From JAGOME01 sp039812375 (GTDB lineage Bacteria; Actinomycetota; Actinomycetes; Actinomycetales; Dermatophilaceae), in the NCBI GenBank assembly GCA_039812375.1, contig JBDIAO010000001.1:112138-176137 (forward strand): 64,000 nt of DNA. Direction: 5' to 3'. Positions within the stretch are counted from its first letter, which is position 1. The number at the start of each line of letters is the position of its first letter. The notes beneath the pieces were generated by a model. The model ran no database searches, was not told the origin of the DNA, and worked only from the letters and a program-made list of their open reading frames with translations. Of this stretch, positions 25,234-32,846 are shown piece by piece. The position numbers were made by a program, and so were the translations under genes.

Positions 25234-26165
25234 CACTCGTTGGCGTGCAGAGCGGAGTTGAGGACGATACCGTGACCGTCCCGCGGGCGCGCGAGCACGG
25301 CACCAGTCAACGAGTCGCGGATGAAGAGCAGGCCGGACTGGCCGGAGAGCTCGGCTGCCTTGGCGATGGTGCCATCGGGCAGGGTGACCTTCGTGCCCGC
25401 GGTGACGTAGAGGCCGGCCTCGATGACGCAGTCGTCCCCCAGCGCGATACCCACGCCGGACTCTGCGCCGAGAAGGCAGCGTTCGCCGATGCTCACCCGC
25501 TCAGTGCCGCCGCCGGACAGGGTGCCCATCGTCGAGGCGCCACCGCCAATATCCGAGCCGTCGCCGACCACGACGCCCTGACTGATCCGGCCCTCGATCA
25601 TCGAGGTGCCAAGGGTCCCTGCATTGAAATTGACGAACCCCTCGTGCATGACGGTGGTGCCGCTGGCCAGATGGGCGCCCAGGCGCACACGGTCGGCATC
25701 GGCGATCCGCACACCGCTGGGCACGACATAGTCGGTCATTCGTGGGAACTTGTCGACGCCGAACACCTGCACCGGGCCCAGAGCCCGCAGCCTCAGTCGG
25801 GTTTGCTCGAAGTCCTCGGGCGAGCAGGGCCCGCAACTGGTCCACACCACAGTGGGCAGGACCGCGAAGATGCCGTCGAGGTTGATCGAGTTCGGCGCGA
25901 CGAGGCGGTGGCTGAGTAAGTGCAGGCGCAGGTAGGCATCGGGTGTGCTCAACGGCGCAGCGTCAAGGTCGACGCTGATGCCGACGGCGTCCAGTCGCAC
26001 GCCTCGACCCTCGTCGTGGCCCTCGAGCGCGCGGATCCCCGGGGGGATCGGCGCGCGTTCGTCGATGTCGCCCAGGGCCAGCACGGGAAACCAGGTGTCG
26101 AGGACGGCCCCCGCGATGGTGGTCGTCGTCAGCCCGTGGCCCCAGGCGCTGCGTACCTCAGTCAT
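25233..26165 (-). CDS. dapD: Tetrahydrodipicolinate N-succinyltransferase
   Basis: The 310-residue acyltransferase succinylates tetrahydrodipicolinate using succinyl-CoA. The C-terminal half is a left-handed beta-helix of hexapeptides (VRIADADRVRLGAHLASG, then SMIEGRISQGVVVGDGSDIGGG). LGDDCVIEAGLYVTAGT and the MHEGFVNFNAGTLG loop mark the trimeric actinobacterial DapD group. It is divergent from dapE across a 243-base region with palindromic repeats. The downstream lysozyme-like gene is translationally coupled to it. Confidence 0.94.
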   Translation of the reverse strand: MTEVRSAWGHGLTTTTIAGAVLDTWFPVLALGDIDERAPIPPGIRALEGHDEGRGVRLDAVGISVDLDAAPLSTPDAYLRLHLLSHRLVAPNSINLDGIFAVLPTVVWTSCGPCSPEDFEQTRLRLRALGPVQVFGVDKFPRMTDYVVPSGVRIADADRVRLGAHLASGTTVMHEGFVNFNAGTLGTSMIEGRISQGVVVGDGSDIGGGASTMGTLSGGGTERVSIGERCLLGAESGVGIALGDDCVIEAGLYVTAGTKVTLPDGTIAKAAELSGQSGLLFIRDSLTGAVLARPRDGHGIVLNSALHANE

Positions 26166-26285
26166 GGTCGACAGGGTACGTGTGGGGGCTGACGTGAGCG
26201 CACAGGTGGGCCGGTCGCCGACCGGGCGGGCATTCGGGGGGCCGACTGCCCGGGTCCCGTTTCGCGAGTAGGCGTCGTGGTGGTG

Positions 26286-26311
26286 AGTGGGCGTGGCGCA
26301 GCACGCCCACT
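26286..26311. repeat. Perfect 10-bp stem hairpin plus flanking repeats between dapD and dapE
   Basis: AGTGGGCGTG, a six-base loop, and its exact complement CACGCCCACT form a 26-base hairpin. It is followed by a direct repeat of 28 bases (26318-26345 and 26350-26377, 25 of 28 identical) beginning GGAGGCGCCTACTCG. An inverted version of CGCCTACTCGCG lies at 26261-26274. The region separates the dapD and dapE starts and could be an operator or a mobile-type palindrome. Confidence 0.75.
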
Positions 26312-26408
26312 GATGGGGGAGGCGCCTACTCGTGGGGCAACCCGTGGACGGAGGCGCCTACTCGCGGGACAACCCGTTCTCGGTGGCTGGGCGATAGTCT
26401 CCGGTGTC

Positions 26409-27509
26409 ATGCCGGATGTCGCGCACCCTCTCCACCTCGACCTGAGCACCGATGTCGTCAGCCTGACGACCACCCTGTGTGACATTCCCTCGGTCTCCCG
26501 TCAAGAGGCGCAGCTCGCGGACGCCATCGAGGCCGCTCTCGTGCCCCTGCGGCATCTGGAGGTCAGCCGGGTCGGCAACAGTCTCATTGCCCGCACCGGG
26601 ATTGGGCGGCCGGAGCGGGTGTTGCTCGCTGGCCACATCGACACCGTCCCGGTCACCGTGGATCCACCGAACCTGCCCACGCGCAGGGTCGATGGGAGCG
26701 GGGCGGACGTCCTGTGGGGTCGGGGCACCGTCGATATGAAGGGTGGCGTCGCGGTCATCTTGCGGATCGCCCATCTGCTCGCCGAACCGAACCGGGACCT
26801 CACCTTGGTGCTGTACGAGGCCGAGGAGATCGACAGTGCGTTCAACGGCCTGACCCTCATCGAGCGCCAGCGTCCCGAGCTCATCGAGGATGCCGACTTC
26901 GCGGTCCTCCTCGAGCCGACCGATGCCCAGGTCGAAGGCGGCTGCAAGGGAACCCTGCGGGCCGAGGTCGTGACGAAGGGGATTGCCGCGCACAGCGCCC
27001 GCCCTTGGAAGGGACACAACGCCATCCATGATGCGGCCGAGGTCCTCGCGCGGCTGGCCGCGTATCGGCCACGGACCCACACGGTGGACGGACTGGAGTA
27101 TCCCGAGGCACTCAATGCGGTCCTGGTCAGTGGCGGAACCGCGACCAACGTCATCCCGGACCGGTGCGTCGTCACGGTGAACTACCGCTATGCCCCCTGC
27201 GTGAGCGCAACCGAGGCGGAGGCGCATGTGCGGGCGGTGTTCGACGGCTTCGACGTCACCGTCGTGGACAATGCGGCCGGTGCTCGCCCGGGCCTGGACC
27301 TGCCGGCCGCGCGCGCCTTCGTCGAGGCCTTGGATGTCACAGTCACGGCGAAGCAGGGATGGACCGATGTTGCCCGGTTCTCCGCCATGGGTGTGCCTGC
27401 CGTCAACTTCGGCCCGGGGGATCCGAACCTCGCGCACATGGACGACGAGAGCTGCCCGGTGGCGCAGTATGCCGCCTGCGAGGCAGCGCTGTTGCGCTGG
27501 CTGCGGTGA
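26409..27509 (+). CDS. dapE: Succinyl-diaminopimelate desuccinylase
   Basis: The 366-residue M20 peptidase-family enzyme removes succinate from N-succinyl-LL-DAP. The metal and catalytic positions are LLAGHIDTVP (His, Asp), WGRGTVDMKGG (bridging Asp), LYEAEEID (Glu-Glu), LLEPTDAQVE and the last His in NLAHMDDES. A dimerisation domain with KGIAAHSARPWKG sits in the middle. The ATG at 26409 is the family start; the upstream open frame crosses the intergenic repeats. It is divergent from dapD. Confidence 0.94.
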   Translation: MPDVAHPLHLDLSTDVVSLTTTLCDIPSVSRQEAQLADAIEAALVPLRHLEVSRVGNSLIARTGIGRPERVLLAGHIDTVPVTVDPPNLPTRRVDGSGADVLWGRGTVDMKGGVAVILRIAHLLAEPNRDLTLVLYEAEEIDSAFNGLTLIERQRPELIEDADFAVLLEPTDAQVEGGCKGTLRAEVVTKGIAAHSARPWKGHNAIHDAAEVLARLAAYRPRTHTVDGLEYPEALNAVLVSGGTATNVIPDRCVVTVNYRYAPCVSATEAEAHVRAVFDGFDVTVVDNAAGARPGLDLPAARAFVEALDVTVTAKQGWTDVARFSAMGVPAVNFGPGDPNLAHMDDESCPVAQYAACEAALLRWLR

Positions 27510-27549
27510 GCTCACCCCCCGACCGGGCGGCTCGGCATACATTGGCCCG

Positions 27550-28344
27550 GTGAGCGACATCAGTGCGACCGGCAGGGCGCCTCTCGGCTACCGGAAGGGA
27601 CCGGTCATCCTGCGCGGCACGCAGGTGCCCGCCTCGACCACCGACCAGCGACTCCTCGACCACCGGGGCCCGGCCGACTGGGTGCACTCCGACCCGTGGC
27701 GGGTTCTGCGGATCCAGAGCGAGTTCATCGAGGGGTTCGGGGCCCTGGCCGAGCTCGGTGCCGCGGTGAGTGTCTTCGGGTCGGCGCGGGCTCGCCCGGG
27801 CGAGCCCGCGTACCAGTTGGCCGAGGAGGTGGCGGCGGCGCTGGTTCGGGCCGGGTTTGCCGTGATCACCGGGGGCGGCCCGGGCACCATGGAGGCGGCG
27901 AACAAGGGTGCGAAGGAGGCCGGCGGGACCAGCGTCGGACTCGGGATCGAGCTGCCGCACGAGCAGGGGTTCAACGAATACGTCGATCTCGGGGTCAACT
28001 TCCGCTACTTCTTCGCCCGCAAGACCATGTTCCTCAAGTACGCCCAGGGTTTCGTCGTGGTCCCCGGCGGCCTGGGCACCCTCGACGAAATGTTCGAGGC
28101 CCTCACCCTGGTCCAAACGGGCAAGATCACCAGCTTCCCCATCGTGCTGCTGGGTCGGGCTTACTGGGGTGGGCTCATCGACTGGCTGCGGGATCGGGCG
28201 CTGAGCACCGGGACGATCAGCCCGGCGGACCTGGACCTGCTCACAGTCACCGACGACGTCAACCACGTGGTCGAGATCATCGCGGCCTCCCGCGCTGCCC
28301 GGGAGGGTCGAGCCATCCAACCGCCCGGGACAGACGGGGCCTGA
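27550..28344 (+). CDS. LOG-family protein (TIGR00730 Rossmann fold)
   Basis: The 264-residue protein has FGSARARPGEPAYQLA, ITGGGPGTMEAANKGA and VVVPGGLGTLDEMFEAL, the signatures of the LOG/lysine decarboxylase-like family. Members hydrolyse cytokinin riboside monophosphate or other nucleotide 5'-monophosphates to the free base plus ribose phosphate. The neighbourhood after dapE is conserved in actinobacteria. The GTG at 27550 follows the family start. It ends five bases before the DivIVA-like fusion gene. Confidence 0.9.
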   Translation: MSDISATGRAPLGYRKGPVILRGTQVPASTTDQRLLDHRGPADWVHSDPWRVLRIQSEFIEGFGALAELGAAVSVFGSARARPGEPAYQLAEEVAAALVRAGFAVITGGGPGTMEAANKGAKEAGGTSVGLGIELPHEQGFNEYVDLGVNFRYFFARKTMFLKYAQGFVVVPGGLGTLDEMFEALTLVQTGKITSFPIVLLGRAYWGGLIDWLRDRALSTGTISPADLDLLTVTDDVNHVVEIIAASRAAREGRAIQPPGTDGA

Positions 28345-28349
28345 TCGCG

Positions 28350-30545
28350 GTGACCTGGCTGGTCCTGGCCGCTACCGCAGCAATCACCCTGCTCGCTGCC
28401 GCGGGCACCATCCGTGGCCGGTGGCCGGTGTCCGACTTGCCCCCTGCGGTGACGACGACACCTCTTCCGATGCTGTCCGCCCGCCCAACGCCACCGGAGC
28501 TGGCTGATCTGCGTTTCGACACCGCGATGCGCGGGTACGACCCGCAGGCCGTCGATGAACGGCTCGAGGCCTGGGCCGCGGTCCTGGCGGACTCGACCCG
28601 GTCCGCCCCCACGGCACGCCCATTCCGGGTCCGGTACCGCGGCTACCGGATGGACCAGGTCGACGTGGTCCTCGACGCTCTCGAACGTGGTGGGCTGGGC
28701 GTGCCTGCTGACCTGCCAGGGTCAGGGCTCGGCGCGCCTGCCGACCCGCCAGTGTCAGTGGCTATCGACCCGCCAGCACCGGCTGCCGCCGAACCTGCGC
28801 CCGACGATCGTGTCGGCATAGCCGGCCCACCCGTGCGGTGGCGGGCCGTGGACGTCGCGGTGGGCGCGGCATACGGGCTGATGGCGACTTACGTCTTGGC
28901 TCTGCTCGTCCTGGATCCTCGCGGCAGCTACCTCTCGCAAGGCGTGCAGGATCAGCAAGCCTTCGAGTGGTATTTCGGCGCGACCGCGCACAACCTCGCC
29001 ACCTTGGCCAATCCTCTCGCCAGCGACCTGCTCAACTTCCCGGCCGGGGTCAACCTCATGGCCAACGCCTCGGTCATGGGCTTGGGGGTGCCGCTTGCGC
29101 CCCTGACGTGGGTCGCGGGCCAGCAGGTGACCTTCGTCGTCGTGGAATGGCTCGGGTTCACCCTCACCGCATTCGCCTGGTACGCACTGTTTCTGCGCCG
29201 ACTCGCACTCGCCCGCCCGGTTGCGCTGGTCGGCGGCGCGCTGGTCGGGTTCTCCCCGGCGATGGTCTCGCACGGCAATGGGCACCCCAACTTCGTCGCA
29301 CAGTTCCTGGTCCCGGTGATCCTCGACCGACTCGTCGCGCTCCATGACGATCCCGGGCGGTGGCGCCGACACGGCCTGGTCCTTGGCCTGCTGGTCACCT
29401 GGCAGTTGTGGATCGGCGAGGAGGTCCTCCTGCTCGCCGCGGTCGGTATCGCGCTCCTGGGGGCCGCCCTGCTCGTCCAGGGCAGGGTCCGACTGCGGGG
29501 TATGGTGCCCGGGCTCGCTGTGGGGGCCGGCGTCGCGGTGGTGCTCTTCGGGTTCCCGTTGTGGTGGCAGTTCTTCGGACCCGGGTCCTACCGGCACCTG
29601 TGGCAGCCACCTGGGGGCAACGACCTGGCAGCGCTGTGGGGCCGGGCCACCCGGACTCTTGGTGCCGATCCCTGGGCTGCGGCCGCGCTGTCGATGAACC
29701 GCACCGAGGAGAACGCCTTCCTCGGGGCCGGGTCCTGGGTGCTCGCTCTCGCCGCGGTGATCCTGTTGTGGCGCAGCACTCTGGTGCGGGCCTGCGCCCT
29801 CGTCATCGTGGTGACCGCATGGCTCTCGTTGGGTCCCCAGGTCCTGCTCAACGGCCGTCCGGTGGGGCTGCCTGCTTTGTGGGGCCTGGTCGAGCAGGTG
29901 CCGGTCATCGGTAACGTGCTGCCCTCACGGTTCACCCTGGTCACGGTGCCCGCCCTGGCCACGGTGCTTGTGCTGCTCCTCCAGGAAGGGGCGCGCCGTC
30001 GGCGCAGAGTCCCGTGGGCGCCGTGGGCCGCCGGCGCCGCCGTGGGACTAGCCCTGGCCCCGATGCTGCCGACCCCGCTCATCGCCGACCCGCGCCCGGC
30101 AGTGCCGGCGTTCTTTACGACCGGCGCCTGGCGCGGCCACGTCGCAGACGGGTCCGTGCTCGCCGTGCCACCGCCAGACATCGTCGACATGCGTGCGGTG
30201 GACTGGCAGGCCGCGGCGCGGTGGGACTTCCCGCTCGTCGAGGGCTACTTCATGGGGCCAGCACCCACTGGTGATGGCGAGGGACAACGTGGTGCGACCC
30301 GGCGGGCGTTCTCGGTGTGGTTGCAGCAGGTCGACAGCAGTGGCCAGGCATCCGTCGCGACCGCCGCGCAGCGGGCCACCTTCTTGGCCGACCTGGGAGC
30401 CTGGCGCGTTGACGCTGTCGTCCTGCCGGTGGACCGGGCGCACTCGGATGCGCTGCGCCAGTCTGTTGAGACCGTCCTGGGACCTCCCGCCCGGATCGGG
30501 GCGGTCTGGGTCTGGGACACCCAGGCGGTGCGAACCGGTGCCTGA
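28350..30545 (+). CDS. Fusion: DivIVA-like repeat domain joined to a large polytopic membrane protein
   Basis: The 731-residue product begins with one membrane helix (2-20). Two DivIVA-type repeats follow (RFDTAMRGYDPQAVDERL at about 55-72 and FRVRYRGYRMDQVDVVLDAL at 92-111), then a Pro/Ala linker with a 12-residue repeat and, from about 168, a long polytopic membrane domain. In relatives known to me the N-terminal part is a separate small protein after the LOG gene. The C-terminal part resembles actinobacterial membrane glycosyltransferase-like proteins (LNFPAGVNLMANASV). The GTG at 28350 starts the fusion. Enzyme activity is unknown. Confidence 0.75.
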   Translation: MTWLVLAATAAITLLAAAGTIRGRWPVSDLPPAVTTTPLPMLSARPTPPELADLRFDTAMRGYDPQAVDERLEAWAAVLADSTRSAPTARPFRVRYRGYRMDQVDVVLDALERGGLGVPADLPGSGLGAPADPPVSVAIDPPAPAAAEPAPDDRVGIAGPPVRWRAVDVAVGAAYGLMATYVLALLVLDPRGSYLSQGVQDQQAFEWYFGATAHNLATLANPLASDLLNFPAGVNLMANASVMGLGVPLAPLTWVAGQQVTFVVVEWLGFTLTAFAWYALFLRRLALARPVALVGGALVGFSPAMVSHGNGHPNFVAQFLVPVILDRLVALHDDPGRWRRHGLVLGLLVTWQLWIGEEVLLLAAVGIALLGAALLVQGRVRLRGMVPGLAVGAGVAVVLFGFPLWWQFFGPGSYRHLWQPPGGNDLAALWGRATRTLGADPWAAAALSMNRTEENAFLGAGSWVLALAAVILLWRSTLVRACALVIVVTAWLSLGPQVLLNGRPVGLPALWGLVEQVPVIGNVLPSRFTLVTVPALATVLVLLLQEGARRRRRVPWAPWAAGAAVGLALAPMLPTPLIADPRPAVPAFFTTGAWRGHVADGSVLAVPPPDIVDMRAVDWQAAARWDFPLVEGYFMGPAPTGDGEGQRGATRRAFSVWLQQVDSSGQASVATAAQRATFLADLGAWRVDAVVLPVDRAHSDALRQSVETVLGPPARIGAVWVWDTQAVRTGA

Positions 30546-31902
30546 CTCGGCGAGGACGCCGCTGACCGCCTCGACGGTCCCCTCCGGTACCCCGGTCGTC
30601 AAGGGCCGGCCCGCGCGGGTTTGGGACTGGGGGCTGGCCCACCCGACGGCGACTGTCCTGATGGCGTATGCCGCCGCACGTGTCGTCGCGCTCCTCACCC
30701 TCGTCGTCGCGGCCACGTGGTTCCAGAATCCCGCCGGGGTCGGCCACACCCACCCGACAGCTCTGGACCTGTTGCCGCTGTGGGACACGGCCTGGTACGA
30801 GCGCATCGCCCGGGAGGGCTATCCGGTGCCGGTACCGGTGGACCCAGTCAGCGGCCGCCTTACCTACTCGGCGTGGGCCTTCTACCCGCTCTTCCCTTAT
30901 CTGGTGAAGACCATCACCGTGATGGGGGTCCCCTTCATCGCTGCCGGCGTCGGGGTCAACCTCATCCTCGGTGCGGCGGCAGCCGTCCTCGCTCACCGGG
31001 TCCTCGCTCACCGGGCTCTCGCTCACCGGGCTCTCGGCCCCGGTGCCCTCGGCCCCGGTGCCCTCGGCCCCGGTGACAGCGCGCTGCCTCACCCAGTCCA
31101 GTCTCGCCTGGCTCTGGTGGCGGCATGCCTGTGGTGCTTCGCGCCCACGACGACGGTCATGCTCAAGCCCTACACGGAGCCGCTGGCGGCACTTCTGGTG
31201 CTGGGCTCGCTGCTCTTGCTCCTGCAGCGCCGGTACCTTCTCGTTGCCCTGCTCGCCGTCCCGCTCGGCCTGACTCGCGGGGTCGCTCCGGCGATGGGGG
31301 TCGTCGTGCTCGTCCACCTGCTCGCCCAGGTCCGAGCAGCGCGCGGGGCGGGAGTGCGCCCGCTGGCGGGCCAGCGGCTCAGCGCCTTGGTCATGCTGGC
31401 GGCCACCGCGGTCGGCGGCGTGCTGTGGCCGGTTGTCGTTGGGGTCCGCACCGGGCTACCCACGGCGTTCTTCGACATCCAGGCGGCATGGGGGATGAAC
31501 CCGGCCAGTGGCCCCTTCGTTCTCTGGGTCACCTGGGCGTATGCCGCGCACGGGCTGTTCGCGGTCGCGGTTCTGATCGGCGTCGTCGGCACCTACATTG
31601 CGCTCGTCCTGGGCCGGCACGGCGCCTGGATGACCCTCGAACTTCGCGCCTGGGCGCTGGCCTACCCGCTCTACCTCGTGGCTGTGGTTCGGCCGATCAC
31701 GAGCATGTGGCGGTTCCTCCTCCTGGACATCCCCTTGGCTGCAGTCGTCACCAGTGTCGCCATGCGGACCTCAACTGGTGCCGCGATCGTCGGGCATTGG
31801 CGGCGCCGGGTCGTGGTGGTCCTCCTCCTGCTCATCGCCAGCATGTTCTGGTGGACCTCGGCGCTGCTCGTCTACACACCGTGGACCTCCAGTCCGCCGT
31901 GA
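30538..31902 (+). CDS. PIG-V-like mannosyltransferase family membrane protein
   Basis: The 454-residue polytopic protein has the luminal motif LWDTAWYERIAREGYP after the first helix and SAWAFYPLFPYLVK. These motifs are typical of GT-C mannosyltransferase-like proteins related to PIG-V that use polyprenyl-phosphate mannose. A loop near residues 150-180 contains six short repeats (LAHRV, LAHRA, LGPGA). The GTG at 30538 overlaps the previous stop by eight bases, so it is coupled to the fusion gene. The acceptor is unknown. Confidence 0.8.
   Translation: MPDSARTPLTASTVPSGTPVVKGRPARVWDWGLAHPTATVLMAYAAARVVALLTLVVAATWFQNPAGVGHTHPTALDLLPLWDTAWYERIAREGYPVPVPVDPVSGRLTYSAWAFYPLFPYLVKTITVMGVPFIAAGVGVNLILGAAAAVLAHRVLAHRALAHRALGPGALGPGALGPGDSALPHPVQSRLALVAACLWCFAPTTTVMLKPYTEPLAALLVLGSLLLLLQRRYLLVALLAVPLGLTRGVAPAMGVVVLVHLLAQVRAARGAGVRPLAGQRLSALVMLAATAVGGVLWPVVVGVRTGLPTAFFDIQAAWGMNPASGPFVLWVTWAYAAHGLFAVAVLIGVVGTYIALVLGRHGAWMTLELRAWALAYPLYLVAVVRPITSMWRFLLLDIPLAAVVTSVAMRTSTGAAIVGHWRRRVVVVLLLLIASMFWWTSALLVYTPWTSSPP
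30985..31074 (+). repeat. 15-bp minisatellite, six units, inside the mannosyltransferase-like gene
   Basis: Six 15-bp units in frame: two of GTCCTCGCTCACCGG, one GCTCTCGCTCACCGG, then GCTCTCGGCCCCGGT and two of GCCCTCGGCCCCGGT. They encode VLAHR, VLAHR, ALAHR, ALGPG, ALGPG, ALGPG in a loop between membrane helices. Copy-number change would keep the frame. Confidence 0.85.
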
Positions 31903-31958
31903 CTGTTCACGGCGCCAGCGGTGGGTGCCCCGGATTTCGTCTGTGACGTGGCCCGCGG

Positions 31959-31964
31959 GATAAT
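31959..31964 (+). promoter_or_regulatory. Candidate -10 box for the DUF3117 gene
   Basis: GATAAT is a near-consensus -10 box. TTCGTC lies 17 bases upstream (31936-31941) as a weak -35. Transcription from about 31971 would give a leader of about 79 bases. That leader contains a perfect hairpin at 32007-32032 (TCACCGCCGA, six-base loop, TCGGCGGTGA), followed by GAAGGG before the ATG. Confidence 0.45.
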
Positions 31965-32049
31965 GGACGCTGGCGCCCGACACCAGGAGCGGGCGGAACA
32001 TGCCTCTCACCGCCGACTGGCATCGGCGGTGACGACGAAGGGATATCCC

Positions 32050-32223
32050 ATGGCGGCGATGAAGCCCAGGACCGGTGACGGGCCCCTCGAGGTAGTCAAG
32101 GAGGGTCGCTGCATCGTCCTCCGCATGCCACTGGAGGGCGGTGGGCGGCTCGTCGTCGAGATGACTGCCGAGGAGGTGCGCGCGCTCGGTGACGCCATCG
32201 ACAACTGTGACGCCATTAAGTAG
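32050..32223 (+). CDS. DUF3117 small conserved actinobacterial protein
   Basis: This 57-residue protein (MAAMKPRTGDGPLEV, then a beta-rich region with EEVRALGDAIDN at the end) matches DUF3117, a very small family restricted to actinobacteria and of unknown function. The ATG at 32050 follows GAAGGG. It has its own -10 box, a structured leader and a strong terminator, so it is a single-gene transcript. Confidence 0.9.
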   Translation: MAAMKPRTGDGPLEVVKEGRCIVLRMPLEGGGRLVVEMTAEEVRALGDAIDNCDAIK

Positions 32224-32246
32224 GTCCCGAGGACCCGCAGTGTGAG

Positions 32247-32281
32247 GAAGGGCCCTTGCCGGATGCCGGCGGGGGCCCTTC
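32247..32281 (+). terminator. Rho-independent-type terminator after DUF3117
   Basis: GAAGGGCCC at 32247-32255 pairs exactly with GGGCCCTTC at 32273-32281, and TGCCGGATGCCGGCG in between forms an inner stem. No long T run follows, as is common in high-GC bacteria. It lies 24 bases after the DUF3117 stop. Confidence 0.8.
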
Positions 32282-32335
32282 GTCGTCAGTTGCGTGCGAG
32301 GTTGTGCCCGAGATAGCGCGCACCCCGCGCAAAGG

Positions 32336-32351
32336 ATACCTAGGGGGGTAT
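32336..32351. promoter_or_regulatory. CsoR-family-like operator overlapping the DUF302 promoter
   Basis: ATACC-TAGGGG-GGTAT is an inverted repeat around a G-tract, the form seen in CsoR/CstR (copper or persulfide) operators. A TATAGT -10 box (32349-32354) overlaps its right arm, so a bound repressor would block RNA polymerase. No csoR-like gene is in the window. The identity of the regulator is inferred from site form only. Confidence 0.5.
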
Positions 32352-32395
32352 AGTCATCGGTAATAGTGCGCGAACGACCCGACGAGGAGACCCCC

Positions 32396-32803
32396 ATGGA
32401 CCACGCCATCACTGTGACCACCGAGTTGCCGTATCACACCGCGGTGCAGGTGACCCGTGACCGCCTTGCCGACGAGGGCTTCGGGGTCCTCACCGAGATC
32501 GACATGGCAGCGACCCTGAAGGTGAAGCTCGGCGCGGAGATGGCCCCGTACCTGATCCTCGGTGCCTGCCGGCCGACGTTGGCCCACGCCGCTGTCCAGG
32601 CCGAGCCGTCGGTCGGGGTCTTCCTGCCCTGCAATGTCGTCGTCCGGGTCGACGACGAAGGTCGCACCATGGTGCAGGCGATGAACCCGGACATCATGGG
32701 TCAGATCATCCCGGGCAACAGCTTCGCGGAGATCGCGGCGGACGCCAAGGCCCGACTGACCCGAGCCCTCGAAGCGATCGCCACCGCTGCGACCACTGCC
32801 TGA
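32396..32803 (+). CDS. DUF302-family protein
   Basis: The 135-residue protein shows the DUF302 pattern: TELPYHTAVQVTRDRLADEGFGVLTEIDMAATLK, then ILGACRPTLAHAAVQAEP and FLPCNVVVR with conserved Cys and Pro. It is a compact alpha/beta domain of unknown function, often encoded near copper, sulfur or persulfide genes. The ATG at 32396 has GAGGAG at a good distance. Its promoter carries a CsoR-like palindrome, which suggests metal or sulfur control. Confidence 0.88.
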   Translation: MDHAITVTTELPYHTAVQVTRDRLADEGFGVLTEIDMAATLKVKLGAEMAPYLILGACRPTLAHAAVQAEPSVGVFLPCNVVVRVDDEGRTMVQAMNPDIMGQIIPGNSFAEIAADAKARLTRALEAIATAATTA

Positions 32804-32846
32804 CCGAACCCTGCCCGGCCCGGTCTCGACTCGCTAGGTTGGCAAG

